Of a DNA stretch of 64,000 bases, positions 49,201 to 63,179 are shown one piece after another. The stretch is from Schistosoma haematobium (taxonomy: Eukaryota; Platyhelminthes; Trematoda; Strigeidida; Schistosomatidae), in contig NC_067197.1 of NCBI RefSeq assembly GCF_000699445.3, positions 21,497,809-21,561,808 of the forward strand, in the 5' to 3' direction. Under the pieces are notes generated by a model, which was given only the letters and a program-made list of their open reading frames with translations, was not told the origin of the DNA and searched no databases. Position numbers and translations under genes: made by a program. How positions within the stretch are numbered: position 1 is the stretch's first letter; each line of letters starts with the position of its first letter.

Positions 49201-50585
49201 CTTCACTCAATTCGCCTTAAATTAGAATACCAATTGAGTTGGAACGATATTAGTGAGACTATAATTTATGGACGACCTTCAGCCATCGCTAAAATGACCT
49301 TGGAATGTCCACCTACCTTCTAGGGTTAAGTGAGGATTATAGGTTAGTTTGAGTAACTAAGATTATGATCTATAGTTGAACATTAGGGTTAGGATTTAGA
49401 TTTGATACGTTCATTACGAACTGACATCAGCTATAATGCCAAAATAGATATTTAACCAAATAAGTGAGTAAATTTTGCGCTTAAATTTAAGATCTGCTAC
49501 CTTAAATATGATTGATTCGTCTTGTTGAATCTTCTAATATCTATTCTCTTGATTATAATGATATCACTAATTGGTTGAAAACTGAACCAATCAGTATATT
49601 CATATTTGAGCATACAATAGTCAGAGTTTTATCCTACTAATACTTTCTAAGCAAATACCCTATACAACAGTCAAAGCTACTATGAAGTACAGCTGGCTAT
49701 TCTTGTTATTATTACTTCATAGCTAAAATAATTCAAAAATATATATGGATATGTTTTGGATGTCATCTAATGATTCTTTAAAATATCCAACACCATCTTT
49801 ATGGTTGAATAAATCTTTTCACAATGGAAAAGGTAACAGAAATATCTAAATTTAGAAAACCTCTTTTTACCCATCGTGAACTTTACTGGTGACTTTTAAA
49901 GTTTTAACACCATGTCTTAAAAAAAGGAACTTAATCAACTTAACGTAGTATTATTGTATTAAATTAATGAAAAAAAAAATAAAATGATAATCAGTTTTAT
50001 TTTTGCAAAGAATTCAATAACACCATTCATATACTTTTTTCTTCTTCTTTTCACATAATTTTTATCTAGCTGCTTTTTGGACATTTATATTACATGTAAA
50101 CAATTCTTTAGTACGCTTGTTAAATAATCAATAGAATGAAAGAATACATACATCTGTTTGCGAATTGGAATATCTACGTTAGAAACCAATCATTTTGATT
50201 GTTCATACTGTTTAATTGAAAAAAACTAATGTTGATAAAGAATATTTTAAATCGTTAATCAGAATTAGGATACATTTTACTGAACAAATCTTTTAAGTTT
50301 TTGTGATAGTTTGAAGTATTTGAATTATAGTACAAACTAGGAATCCCAGAAATAACTCAATTTAACCAAGAAGTATGAGATAAGCACGAACGAACGTATT
50401 GTATTCGGAATTCAAAATCACGCAATCATCAAGTACAAAAGAATCATTAGTTCATACAAACACCAACGTTTTATTATGTTTTGCAGTTTATTTATTGAAG
50501 TTTTTAATATTTTCATGGTAATAAACAATCAACAAGAATTTTTATCCTGTTCTAGGTGGTGTCTTTTCTCAACAGAATCAATATG
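46205..50585. other. Gene-free intergenic region
   Basis: AT-rich with random short frames only. The first 300 bp may be the tail of the Penelope-like element. No SINE recognised. Confidence 0.55.
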
Positions 50586-50589
50586 TCAG

Positions 50590-50885
50590 TATAGGTTGTG
50601 GAGCTTGTTGAGTTGCATCAATATCACGAACGGATTTAAGTTAGTCCACCACTGGAAACCTAGATGCACTGGACTGTCGCTTCGTCCTAGCACGAGACTC
50701 TTCGGCAGTGAGCATTCAACATCACGTATGCTAGAATCAAGCCCAGGACCTCTGGCCTTATGAGTGAACGCTTGACCTCTAGACAACTCTGGAGGTATCG
50801 AATGGTGTAAAATTTTAAATTAAGTCAGTCTAGAATATCGTGTTGTTTTCCACACCTTGACATTATATGGATTAGTAAGGCCGGC
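50590..50885 (-). mobile_element. SINE copy, diverged
   Basis: Minus-strand copy: tail CACGAACGG..TTAAG and CCACCACTGGAAACC at the low-coordinate side, then the hammerhead remnant (CCGAAGA for CUGANGA, GAAG for GAAA on the minus strand), B-box complement near 50,733-50,745, GCTTGACCTCTAGAC and a worn 5' module ending near 50,885. Catalytic-core changes indicate an inactive ribozyme. Confidence 0.68.
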
Positions 50886-50889
50886 ATTA

Positions 50890-51357
50890 TTAGTATCTAA
50901 GTGGCAGCAATTAGTTAATATATAAAGATGTTATGATTCCTTGTTATCACTCTTATGAAACAGTAACTTGTAATTTACTGTTTCTCTTTGATGAAATGAA
51001 AGATTTATGATTACAAAGGCTGGACTTGTATTTATTAGAAGAAATTTAAAATAAACAAAAACTGATAAGTTCAGCCATTTTTTTCCATAACACGAACTGA
51101 ATTTTGGTAAACTATTTAGAATCTGTCCGCGGTGTAAAACTACGAACTCAACAGTCTCCACAATCCAACGTAAATATGAATCAACTTTGTTCAGTGGTCC
51201 GATATCTGACTCCAGTTGGATTGTATGAATGATTATTACCGTATGATTGCTGTCGAAATATTCATCCTTGCCACCCTGGTATATAATCATCGACTTAAAT
51301 AGCGTTACTGAATAACGGAATTAAATCAGTCAAATACGAGAATGGATTTGGAATACG
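50890..51357. other. Stretch beyond the candidate LTR
   Basis: No gene recognised. A minus-strand open frame (50,931-51,290, 119 codons) has no known motif and starts beside the LTR candidate. Confidence 0.4.
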
Positions 51358-51686
51358 TGTATTTCATACAATTGTTGACCCAGGAAAACGATCGGAGAAA
51401 CGAAGCGAAGAGAACAAATCGAAATGACGCGCGGTAGAGATGGCGTGTAAGGCAACTCGATTTAATCAGACATGAATCGATATTTATAGTCAGATAAAAT
51501 TAAGTTATGGACATGTGATGAATAATGTAAGAAATGCACACACATACTCTTACATAAAAACAGTCAAGGTTAATAAATAAGCGAACAATTGACATGATCA
51601 AAATGTGACTAATAAAGAGCGAATAAATTGTTTCACCCGAAAACTAGAATAAGTTATGAGAGCTGGACATAATGCGAGTCACTACA
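51358..51686 (-). mobile_element. Candidate LTR (minus orientation) of a retrotransposon
   Basis: On the minus strand a purine-rich ACAAGGGGAG (51,701-51,692) sits just before TGTAGTGACTCG (from 51,686), as a polypurine tract precedes a 3' LTR. A TATA-like CTATAAATA is at 51,489-51,481 and the segment could end at ATACA (51,358), giving about 329 bp with TG...CA ends. The second LTR was not found, so this may be a relic or a false call. No protease, reverse transcriptase or integrase is visible nearby. Confidence 0.4.
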
Positions 51687-53950
51687 TAGCTCCCCTTGTA
51701 GAGAATAGCACATTAATTTTTTAAAAAATGCCTGTTTTCGAAAATAACACTGAAGTGGATTACGTTAACTATAAACGGTAAAAAAATTGTACTATACCTG
51801 ATAAAGTACAGTGTCACGTTAGGGGTGAGTGTATTATACGAAAGTGCCACATGTATGTACACAAAGTACATGAATATCGTCAAGATGTGGACAAAAACGG
51901 ATGTGTTAGCATGCAATTATGAGCAAATTAATAAGCGTACAAAAACTAACATGCATTTATGTTGTGACTGTCTAGATGATAAAGTAACACGATCGTATGA
52001 GCATTCAAAATATGGTGAAAACAGAGTAGTAAATCGTTCATGGGCATAACAGCGGAATAAATCGTGAAAATAAGTAAGGTATAATATAAAAAGGAATTGG
52101 TCTGTGGTGCTGACAGAATATAAGGAAAGAGAATAATGAAATATGAACGTGTTCTAATAAGCCACAGTGGAGTAAATAGTGTCAATTAGCGATCAATGCA
52201 TTCAAATTTACATACATGGAGTTTCTGTTCGTAGGATAAGACCAACCAAACAGTGAAATGAAAACTGCATCGACAGATGATATTCATAGCTGTACTGCAA
52301 TCGATAATAATCATAAAATGGGAAGTCAGTGTACATTGTCGTTTGCGTTATGACAGATGCATTGAGTTATCGTTTAATATGTATTAGTAGAATGACCAGA
52401 GGAAGAGAATAGTGAATGTGGAGCGTATTTCCTTTTCGTCGTAAAATCTAGCGTGGTTTATGTTGTTAGAGGGATATGCTCTCGTACTCTTTTGCTACAA
52501 AACAATACTAGGGTATATTAAAAATACTAATACTTATGATTATTCATGACGGCGAGTGAGACTGACTTGGATGTGACAAACGAGAGTGTATCCTCAAGAG
52601 ACCAGCTCTAAACTCTATATTCTGACGTAGTGTGACCGGAATAGAATATTAATCTCAGTAATGGAGTCCTATTTACGGTTAATGAATGATATAGGATCCA
52701 GTTTTACATGTGAGCGAATAAATAAGATGAACATGATCGTTACTAATCAGTCAGCAATGCGGCGTCAAATAATTGATGTGTGTATGGACATTAAAGTAAG
52801 GATCATCAACTAGGCGAAAAAGTGGCTGAAGTTCGGTTTTGACTGTCTTTGAAAAGTTAGGGAACGACAACTGATGCATACAGATGGGATGAAAGAATAT
52901 TTGTTGGATATCAAGAACATAAGTTCCTGCTACCGGAAGCATGACTCCAAACTTATGTATATGATAGAGTTGGTAACCATTGCCAGCGCTGGGGTAGTTG
53001 CGACTATACCGTTATCAGAGTGCAGGATGTTAACTCGATGGGTTAGACTGACGATTCTTGTGCATACGCGTGTCACTAGACTGCCAGTTTACTTAGCAGG
53101 TTGCAGGTTGTTCGGTGTACGAGCAGTTAGTAAGGACGTCGGAAATATATGACATGCGATAGTCATATAGCCAAAAAATTGGTCGATATTAATTAAGCCA
53201 TTGATGTGATTATTGATCTAGAACAAAATAAAGGTTTGTTGGAATTAAATGTGTCCACAAACATAATGGAAAATGATATCGAAATGTAAAAGCGTGTGGT
53301 ATGATGACATAAAAAGGACCCCGACTACGTGAATGACCGTAATAATAAGCCAAAAGTGACATGGGAAAAAATGGGGTGAATTCGTTTAAAGGCAGGAAAA
53401 GTTTGGATTATTGAATAATAAAAGTAGTACAGTGGGTTTCTGATATCATGACATGAATGGAATGTTCATAAAATTTTAATTTGTTCGCTGAGTGATATGA
53501 TTGTGTAGATGTCGTCATATAATATCAGCACAAACAGCAATAATAATTCCACATTCGATTATGATATGACAGTAATGTAATAATGAGAATATGATTTTTA
53601 TAGTCGTAATGGAACGGTCCATCAAGTAGATCAATGAGCATAGTTGACAAGGGGACAAAGTACCGATAAGATAACACAATATGAACATGTCCATGTCGTT
53701 TCTGTACCGGCTCTGATGAATGCGTCGGATCAGAGATTGAGCCTCTTGAGTTGCTCGTTGATTAAATCAGCTACTAAGTTCGTTTATTGAACGCGTAGAG
53801 TTCGAGTTCGCCGTCTGAACATTTTTGCAGGATGCGTTTAGTTCGAAATCGAGCTTACCACTTTAGTAGTGGTATGATGATATTATTGGTGAAGTTGGCG
53901 ACGTAGTGCCAGCTACTCTAAGTGTAAATACAGTACATTGATCCCTGATA
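51687..53950. other. Compositionally distinct gene-free block, possible retroelement interior
   Basis: Less homopolymer-rich and richer in CG dinucleotides than both flanks, notably 53,690-53,930. No frame exceeds about 92 codons and I recognise no protein. A boundary is suggested by GTTGGCGACGTAGTGCCAGC (about 53,895-53,915), beyond which ordinary AT-rich DNA resumes. It could be the interior of a noncoding LTR element using the LTR candidate at 51,358-51,686, but this is inference. Confidence 0.3.
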
Positions 53951-56900
53951 ACTCTTTGTCTTCATAATAATTTAGCTTTCAGCAGTAATTTAACAACTAG
54001 TCGTATGTAAATATCCCGATAGCTACGAAATTAGTACAAATAGAATTATCCTTAAACTGACCTCGTAAGCAGTAATAATTAGTTCAAAAATTGAAATATT
54101 ATCTGTCACTCAATAATCTTACAATATTTCCTTCTTGAATATTTTGGTGCTGTTAAATAGTAAAGTTAAATGTGTCTCTATTGAATTATGTACTTAATGA
54201 GTCTGCGGTGAAACTGTGTGCAGTAGAAAACCACTTGAATAAAACGTTGCCAGCAGGATAATTCTTGTATGAAAAATAACTAAAACTGAAAGAACATTTA
54301 AATTACATTTATATTTAAACCGGTAATTCAGGGGATGGTCTTCAAGTAAGCTATTGATCAGGCGAATCTTGTTACAGATCTCTTTAGTCACTTGATACTT
54401 TGCACAGTTGTCATTTAAGATACATTACCAACAAAACTTAATAGTACATGCCACTTCCTAAATTTCTCCAATTGTCTAAGATAAAAGAAATTGTCTATTT
54501 CCAGTTTACACATTATGAATGATGTCAGAAGTAAATCATGTTTACTTACTAAAATAAATATTATTTCGACTATTTTTTCTTTAATTTTAAGGCTGTTTTT
54601 TTTTACTATGAATTCATTTACATAAGCCAATTTCATTATGTAAAACGTTATCTACCATATAATCATCAAATTATCGATCAACGTCAGTTATTTGTACTAA
54701 TTATTGTTTTTATACAAAGAATAACCATGAAATACATGTGATTTTACTTCAGTATTTCGAATTATTTTACTTTAAGTAAAACGATTAATTTTAATAATAA
54801 ACAAACTGAAATTAATTTCAATATTTTGTTTTGTTTTCGTTTTCAAAAAATTTTTTTCTCCTAGTAACCAAGCTAAATTTATTTTGAATGTATTAAATTA
54901 GTAAGATACAGTTCAATTTACACCTGTTAAAATGTATATAGAATAATTTTAAAGTTGTCATTTTATATATTCATTTCTAAAGCAAATGGTTTTTGTCTAA
55001 TATCTATCTAAACAATAATTACAATTACGTAACTAGATCAAGGTTACTATTAATTAAAATATTATCTGCTTATCGATTTATGTTTTGGTTAAAAATATTA
55101 GTCTAAACAGAAAATTGTTGTCAAGACTATCATTTTAAATTAAGAGGCTTAATTCAGAAAAAAAGTTTTGTTTCTAAAATGTTTTAAATAAATATAGTAT
55201 TAAAAATTTGAATATGAATTCATAATACAAACTTAAGTTGTGATTTACGTGAAATACCTGTTTATTATAGTTGATTTATTTATGTAAAAATGTTTAGGAT
55301 TAAACTTATAAACGAATAGTTTATGAATAAAATGAATGTAGATTGACTATAGTTAGGTTGATGGGATTATGTTTGTACAATTTGTCATTTTGTTTGAATG
55401 TAAAAACCGGTTAAAACCACTAGGCCTGTTTGTATACTTTAAATCCTTTACTTTCTTGATAAGATTACAGATCTCATTACAAATTAGAGTAGTTTGAAGT
55501 AACTTTACTTGATCAATCAGGTCTAAATGAAACGAAAAAACACAACCTACTATAAACTTTTATAACTATATATGAGCTGTATTATAACGTACTTGTGTTT
55601 ACATGCTATATTTATGGCTACTTTTTTTCTAATTAGATGCATTTATGTAATATCGCTTATTCAATTAGACTGATACTATTTGTGAATTTATTTACTAACA
55701 CACCAATGCATACTATGTCCAAACTCAAAAATGGTTACTCATTTAAGACTATTAAATTTTGAGTTCATTGACAGTGATTTCGATTACTTTTTGATTAGCT
55801 GAAGGCCAGCACATAATTAGAGGGCTATTTCGTTTTAGTCTGGTGCTTACTATTGACGTACATAATTGAGTTCAGCACTAAATCAATGATTTCTTGTCGT
55901 GCGAAGAATAAGCTAAAATAAAGAACTACCTAGTTGAGATCAGGCGATTAGCAATTCATATTGTCAGTGATCTCGTGATCTTGGCTAACTGTGACAAAAG
56001 GTTTTGATAAATATAATCTTAAATATCAGTTCAATTGATATTTTATATCTACGTTTATTACAAGAACCTCAAGATACCCGTCTGAAAGTAGGTTACATAG
56101 GAGTAGGATAACACTAGCATCGTTTTCCTCCCACCAAGTGACCAGTCAATCGTTCAGTATTTTTTGCATTGATAAATAGTAAGAAATATTTCATAAGCCT
56201 TGTATTGTATCCAACCAGTTGTTTTACAGTTTATTCCGTCTTAAGTATAATTCTCTTTATTTTCATAATACTTTGCAACTAATGACATTTTTTCTCTTAA
56301 TTATTAGCTTTTTAATTTATTTCCTTTGTAACATCATTAAAATGAAGTATTTACGTCAGTTTTAGCATGTGTTGTTTGATTTAGCGAAAGCTGTAGAAAT
56401 TGCAGGTTTTTGCATGAACTTTCAGCAATTAAGTTATTTTTCCCTTAATTTAGTGAACGAGTGGTTCATGTTAATGTAGTTTTCACTGTGAATTTAATTA
56501 CAATCCCTGACTTTCACAATATCTGTGTTTTCAATCAGCATGTCAGGGTGCACTACACTAACATCTTGACGCAGATAGTTAAAGATAACTACAGAAAATA
56601 GAAATCTATTCTGTGATGAAATTAGATTAAATGAAAGGGAAAATGACCAAAAATGTTGGGTACAGCAAACTGACTGACCAATAAAAACGTTAAAGGTTAT
56701 ATCGGAATCAAGTTTAACGATTTCCTCTAATAAGTGTTCATGCTAAAGTGTGAGATTTAATAGGAATACAACAATAAATCTAACTGGCAAAGAGTGAGCA
56801 TCAAAATGGCTTGAAATAAAAATAGTTAGCAACCCATTTTTTAATTATCTTGGTCTTTTTATTTCGTGACAGAAAATCAAAAATACATAAACAACCTACT

Positions 56901-58122
56901 ATCAATTAATTATAATGAAAGTATAATTATATATAAAATAAATTAGTGCCTGTTTAGTTTACTAAAAGTACTTGGACAAATGTCCAGATGATACAAAGTG
57001 TACATAAAGGCAACAATCAACATTGCAGGTAATACTTTGTTCATCTCATTAGGATGGATTTGTAGAGAGTAAACATTAACAAGGGTCCTGATATTTGGAT
57101 AGAAAACGGACACAACTTTAGAAAAAAGAAAATAAATATTTTACAGAGAAATATGATTCACTCTGTCACATGAAATCTGAAATTACTATAAATTACCAAC
57201 GAAACATGATCATCCTCTAGATAAAACTAAGACAGATGAGATAAAATAATTCTTACAATATTAAGTCCATATCAAAATGTCACGAAATAAAGCATTTACT
57301 GTTTCAAATCCCTGTCGGCTGAGTTGACGTGTGTTTTTCATTCTGAGGAGCTTAATGCTTTCCAAATATTCTAAACTTTAATTGGATTTTTTGTAACAAA
57401 ATGTTTCACAATATATATCTGAATATATTTTATATTGAAGTTTAAAGTAACTTAGAAACCACTAGAGGTTTCAGTTTCATTGCCCCCTTCACTATTCACT
57501 ATATAAATCAATAACCTAAAACGTAAATCAATATGGACGAATTTATACCACTAGAATCATATGATATCTAAACTCTGATAATGACCTTTTAGTTTTATAT
57601 GGTTAGTAAATAGATATTTATCTTTATTAAGTCAAAAAAGTAAATAAGAAATGTAATGTTAAATACTTATCCCTAAATTTCACCAAATTAAATCTGGGTG
57701 ATCATATGATTAATGAAGATGATAGTTTGTTTTAAAGCAAAGAAACACCTTTAAGTGAATAATCATATAAAGAAATTATAAATAAATAATACATAAAGTA
57801 TAAATTATCTTTCAAATGTTAATTATTTATAATTTAACCAAATAACTTCCTATCATAACTTCCTTAAATTTGATTGGTTTATAATAGTATATGGATATAG
57901 TGTAATAGATAACTTACAACCAACAGGAAGTAAGAATCATTTAATATTCATCAGATTATTGATCAATTTAAAGAATTCAGCACATATATATTTGTTTTTT
58001 TATTTAGAAGCGAAATTCATTCTTTTATCGCATACTATCGTAATCAATTAAAAAAGAATAAAAATAAATTAAGTTAACGGAAAGAAAAGTTAGATGTTTG
58101 CAGAACAGATAATTGATGGAAT

Positions 58123-58186
<64 letters not shown>

Positions 58187-59280
58187 GTGCAATCCATGTA
58201 TACGTACTTCATAATTCCCCTTCATTTTAATCAGTAAACATAATAAAAACAAGTGTGAAATGTATGATAGAAATACCTACATTTAACATTTACTTCCAAA
58301 TATAGCAAACATTAATGATAGATTAAGATTATTTGTACAGAATTTACGTGTACAAATGAAATATAGTACAAATACATGGGCTCATTGAAAAGAAATAATA
58401 ATAATCTACCGTACTAGATTTGTACATTAGACATTTGATTAATTTTAATGAATAAAACAAAATTGAATATATAAACAGGAAGCATATATTTGATCGAATT
58501 ATTCAATTGATTATTTTTCCTATTTAAAAAAATACCATTATAGTTTATCACGATGTGAATAACTAGTAATCACCATTAATCATTGAACAATATAATATCC
58601 AATAATTTAGCTCATTCATCATATAAAAATCATGATTCATAAACAACTATTTAACCATAGTAACCAAAATAATTTGATTATAGATATTTTAAAATAACCA
58701 ATAGTTAATGTGTGGTTTAAGTATAAATTATTAAAAATACAGTTGTTTTGAATCTAAAGTACAACATCTCTTAACGGTTGAAATAATGAATATCTTACTT
58801 TGTTTAAGAATAAACAATATCAGTATTACATAGATAAACATTTCAATATTTATTTTGTATTTAGTTCATAAAACCAGTTGGTTAATATTTCTTTTTATTA
58901 TTATTTATAAGCAATTCAAATATATTCTATAGTCCAAGAGTAATTGATGTTTTGTCTGATTCATAAAATCTAACATCTAACTATGGTAATTCATAATAAT
59001 ATCTTCACATCACAGATAAATAAGTGACGTTTTGAAAATTATTTAATCTATCTATCTATCACTGATACAACCCAAGAAGATTCAAACTATAGTAAAAAAA
59101 AGAAGATAGGTGGCTTATTTATCCATAAATAAATTTACCAGCTCTGTAGGGAAAATAATTAAATCTGAGAAGTTGATTTGTTTAAACTAATTCCGCTTTA
59201 ACCACCTGTTTTAAATGAATGTTACTAGTTATATCGCTAAGAAACTACTTCAGTTATAATCTCATTATGAATAGTTTTAT
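53951..59280. other. Gene-free AT-rich intergenic region
   Basis: No gene, SINE or LINE recognised. One compound microsatellite is listed separately. Confidence 0.6.
58127..58182. repeat. Compound (CT)n(TA)n microsatellite
   Basis: About 14 CT units run directly into about 14 TA units, followed by CACGTGC. Confidence 0.95.
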
Positions 59281-59553
59281 ATGAGAAGGGTTTTTGTGGA
59301 TATTATAGTAATTTCAATAGTTGAGATCATGAATCAATTGAAGTTAGACCACCATGGAAAACCTGGAACGATGGATAGCCTTTTCGTCTTATTGTGGGAC
59401 TCCTCAGCAGTGGACATCCACGATCGCGCCGGCTGGATTCAAACCCAGGACCTATCAGCCTCGCGCGTTAACATTAACACCAGTGCTTTCAGGTTTTCCA
59501 TAGTGATCTCAACTATTGAAATTACTATAATATCCACAAAACCCCTTCTGATA
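59281..59553. mobile_element. SINE foldback with ~49-bp near-perfect inverted ends
   Basis: The left arm 59,281-59,329 and right arm 59,504-59,553 are reverse complements apart from one or two bases. Both arms contain the SINE tail (TTGAGATCA, GTAATTTCAATAG). Between them is a reverse SINE with hammerhead remnant (CTGAGGA core kept, stem II weakened, AGAC instead of GGAC), B-box complement GGATTCAAACCC and CTCGCGCG, then a short forward 3' fragment (AGTGCTTTCAGGTTTTCC). The element can fold into a long hairpin. Confidence 0.75.
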
Positions 59554-59556
59554 TGA

Positions 59557-62500
59557 AGCTTTATAAATGAGTATTAACAAAATACTTATGTTATTTCACT
59601 CAATACATATATACAACTTTTTTAGCTGACAATTTTGATAAATTACAGGTCAGCAAAGTTCACTAATCGATTTGATTATGCTGTCACCGGTGAATACATA
59701 TATTTCACATTTATATATATAACAAATTATCTAGTAAATCTCTATGATCAGTGCTTTCAAATCCAGAAGTGACTGATAATAAAAACAACATACAAACATC
59801 AAACTAAAAAGAGTATTCTTGAAGAAGTGGTTAGAATAGTTTGGTCCAAATAATTTTATTTAATAACATTTTACTCTTCATAACACAGAGCAATCAAAAC
59901 CCTTAAAGTATGTAGTTTTTATGTGCTAATTTCCCAAACCTTTCAATTATTTTACAGCAAGACTACCTAATTGATTCTTATTATTATTAGAAATGATCTG
60001 TTATGATTGAACTTTTTTTTAAATAATCATATACATGAATAGTAGAGTCTTAACGTTTGCAGTTTCTTATATCCTGCATGTTGACAGAGGTTGGGAATTA
60101 CAAATCTAGAACTCTAGGTTTATGACTAAATGGCTAGAAAGCTCCTCTAAATAGTAAAGCTTAAGTTATTTTTTCTTTATATTTATAATAAATGCGTGAC
60201 TGTTAATAAGTCGTGAAGCGCAAAACATTATGCCGTACAACTTGATTTCTATTATTCTCCCAGTTTATATTATCTTCTGATGACAAAAACTTTTGAGATG
60301 TAATAGAAGTTCGTCCTTGGAAAGAAATAAAAATATTAGATGGATTGGAGTAATCAGGGAGTAGATTTTGAACTTAAGTATCATACAAGGTAACACTTGT
60401 TAAAAAAGCGTTCATATAGTCTTCGGGGGACTTCACTCAGTGTACCAATCGAACTCAGTTCGTCCACTTTCACAGTTATGGAACTTGTTGTTGAACTATT
60501 AGGGGTAAGAATGACTTCGAAGAGGACTAAGATATTTACACTGACTGATAATTGAGTAGTGGCCATTAGTGTCGAGTGAATTCCACTGATTAATTCGCAA
60601 TTTGGCGATTAGTCTAAGTGACTTTATATCTTGTACACCGTGCTTTAATGCTGGGTGGATGGAGGTATTTTGAAATTATAGTTCTGTAACGTACTGGGTA
60701 GTGTCAAGGATCTGCAAGTTGTTCATTCTAAATGATATTGGTTATTGATCGTTTCAGTTTGTAGACTATGGCTGAATATATCAGAAACTAAGAAAATTAA
60801 GTACACAAATTTAAAACAATAAAACAGAACACTGATGTCAACATTTCAGCAGAAATCATGTGGTAACACTCTAAAGTAGAAAACTTAATTGGATTGGTTA
60901 TCGCTCATAGAAAATTTGATCACCCTATAAACACTAGCACTGAAGTTGAGATGAGTAGGACCTTGAAAACAAAAAACTCAGATATGGATTATTTCGAAGA
61001 CATGAAAATCATCAAAAATTACTCAAATACCGGGACATTGAATATTTGTTTTGTTCATACTAGCACGGCACAGATACACAAATTTTAAGTGGGTTTCGGT
61101 AACTTATAACACTTATGACAAGGGCGTGATATCCATCTTTCTATCTAATTTAGTGTGCGTTGTACTTTAATCTACCTCATAGTAATTTGTGTTAGAGAAG
61201 CATGATATTCGAAATTAAATTACGGGAGTTAGTTGTCTATATTTGTCATACATGTTTTTTAATCATTGTTCATGCTGAGGATGGAAGCTGGTAGATATGG
61301 TAAAATGGTTAGTCATTTGGTCAATACCAGTTTGCACACACTCAGCTACTACATACTTTGACGGATTACATCAAACATTCGTTATTGGCTACCTACTGTC
61401 TAACTTGAAACTAATAAACTGGGACATTATTACAGTCTTTAGTGATTAGGACTCTTATTTTTTACACCTCATATTTGAACTTTGAACTTTTAGCAAAGCT
61501 AACCATTCGAATTGGTGAATTTGAGTTTCATTTTGTCAATACCGGAATTATTAACACTATGTTGGTCCCTTAATTTTATCTCTACTCTCAAATTTGTGTG
61601 AATATAGATTTATTCTCTTTTAATATTTATCATTATTTCTATACTAGCTACTTACCCAGTAATTGGTAAACGTTAAAATTATTGAATTCCTTACTCTGTG
61701 GTAAGTTAACTAAACTGAAAATAGGATAATAAAATGAAGAGCGCTATTTCAAACTGAAACCATCTTCTTGCAACTACATATTTGTTCCCAATAAGATGAA
61801 CATCATCCTTCAACTTTTCCGGACATTTGTTCACTTAAGGTCTCACAAAGTGACCATTCTGGAGGTAAGTATATTATTTTGCCTTATCGGCTGTGAAATC
61901 TGAGCAACAATCTTCTAGTGAAGGTTAACAGAACTTGATAAGCAAAACTACAAGATTTTTCTCATGGATAAAGTTTTTGTCTTTAAAAACAGAGAATTTA
62001 TGAGGACATTTCTGAACAGTTCACGAGCCCAGTACCAAATACTTTTCGACTGACTATCAACTTTCTTATTCGATAACCAATCGGTGGAACTCCCTACCTT
62101 AATACGTTGTTGAAGGGCCATCTATCGACGCGTTCAAATGAACGTTAGATTCTTAATGAAAACAGCAGTTTGCTTCAAAAGGTTTGTTTATTGTTGGTAA
62201 CTGCCATTTTCCTAGAAAAAAGCTCGCAACGAGGGCTTAGAAGACAAGAGGGACTTCACAGCTGATGATCAGCAGTTACTATTAGCTGAAATCAGTGTAT
62301 CAGAGATTGACAATACTCCCCTTTTAAAACACAAAGGCTTAATTGTCGCTGTTTTATGCTTAATTGAGTGAAATACGCAATTAACCTGTTGAGAGACAAA
62401 CATTTTTCTTCCAGAGTCCCGTTAAAATTTAGAAATTTGCTTGGAGGCTTGTTTCTTATTTGTCGTTAGTTAGGTTTGGATCGACTATACAGTTTTCGGA

Positions 62501-63170
62501 AGAGTTGAGAAGCAGAACACGGCTCAGTGTAAAAATTTCTTTGTTATTGTTATCGTTTACCATGTCATTATCTACAATACCATCTTCAGTACATATTTAT
62601 CGCTAATTATGCTGATTTATATAAATCTTACTTTTACAATCGCTTGTGTTTTTCATCCAATTTGCTTTGTAAATCTGGGGGTTCTCTAAGTATCTTTTGG
62701 GAGAGAAATACGATTAGAATTTATGTCTTTTTCTTCAAAATAATGGGACGAGTTTTGATTTTTTTCGGAGAATGCTATTCAGTTAGCGACGAAGTACATA
62801 TTTTCATAGTCAAACGTTTGACTTTTTTAGCCTTATTTGTTTGTTAACCATGTAAGCAAACAATACTTATATAATTAAGAGAAGTAAGCTCGAAGAATAT
62901 TTTCATACTTTGATACAGAAATACAAGGCTTTTACATCGAGTGACAGAGTTCTTTTGCTTAAGTAAAGAAGACTAGTTCAGAAGTCTTTTGTAGTCTCCT
63001 CGTGGATTGACTACAAATGTATGGCTGCAATGTAAACTCGTAACATATAACTTGTACGAAGTAAATAAGTAGCATCATCACTCTTAGAAAAAACGACAAA
63101 ATTCAAAGGTCAGATTAGAAAAACGATGCATATGCCAAGATATGTAAATATCTGAACATTTTCTAGATGA
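59557..63170. other. Gene-free intergenic region
   Basis: AT-rich, with a slightly less AT-rich patch at 60,400-60,680. A minus-strand frame at 60,381-60,566 (61 codons) has no recognisable motif. No repeat family identified. Confidence 0.5.
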
Positions 63171-63179
63171 TCCACGTAC

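Noticed and set aside
50931..51290. 119-codon minus-strand open frame as a gene
   Set aside because: No recognisable motif, no convincing start context or splice partners, and it abuts a candidate LTR.
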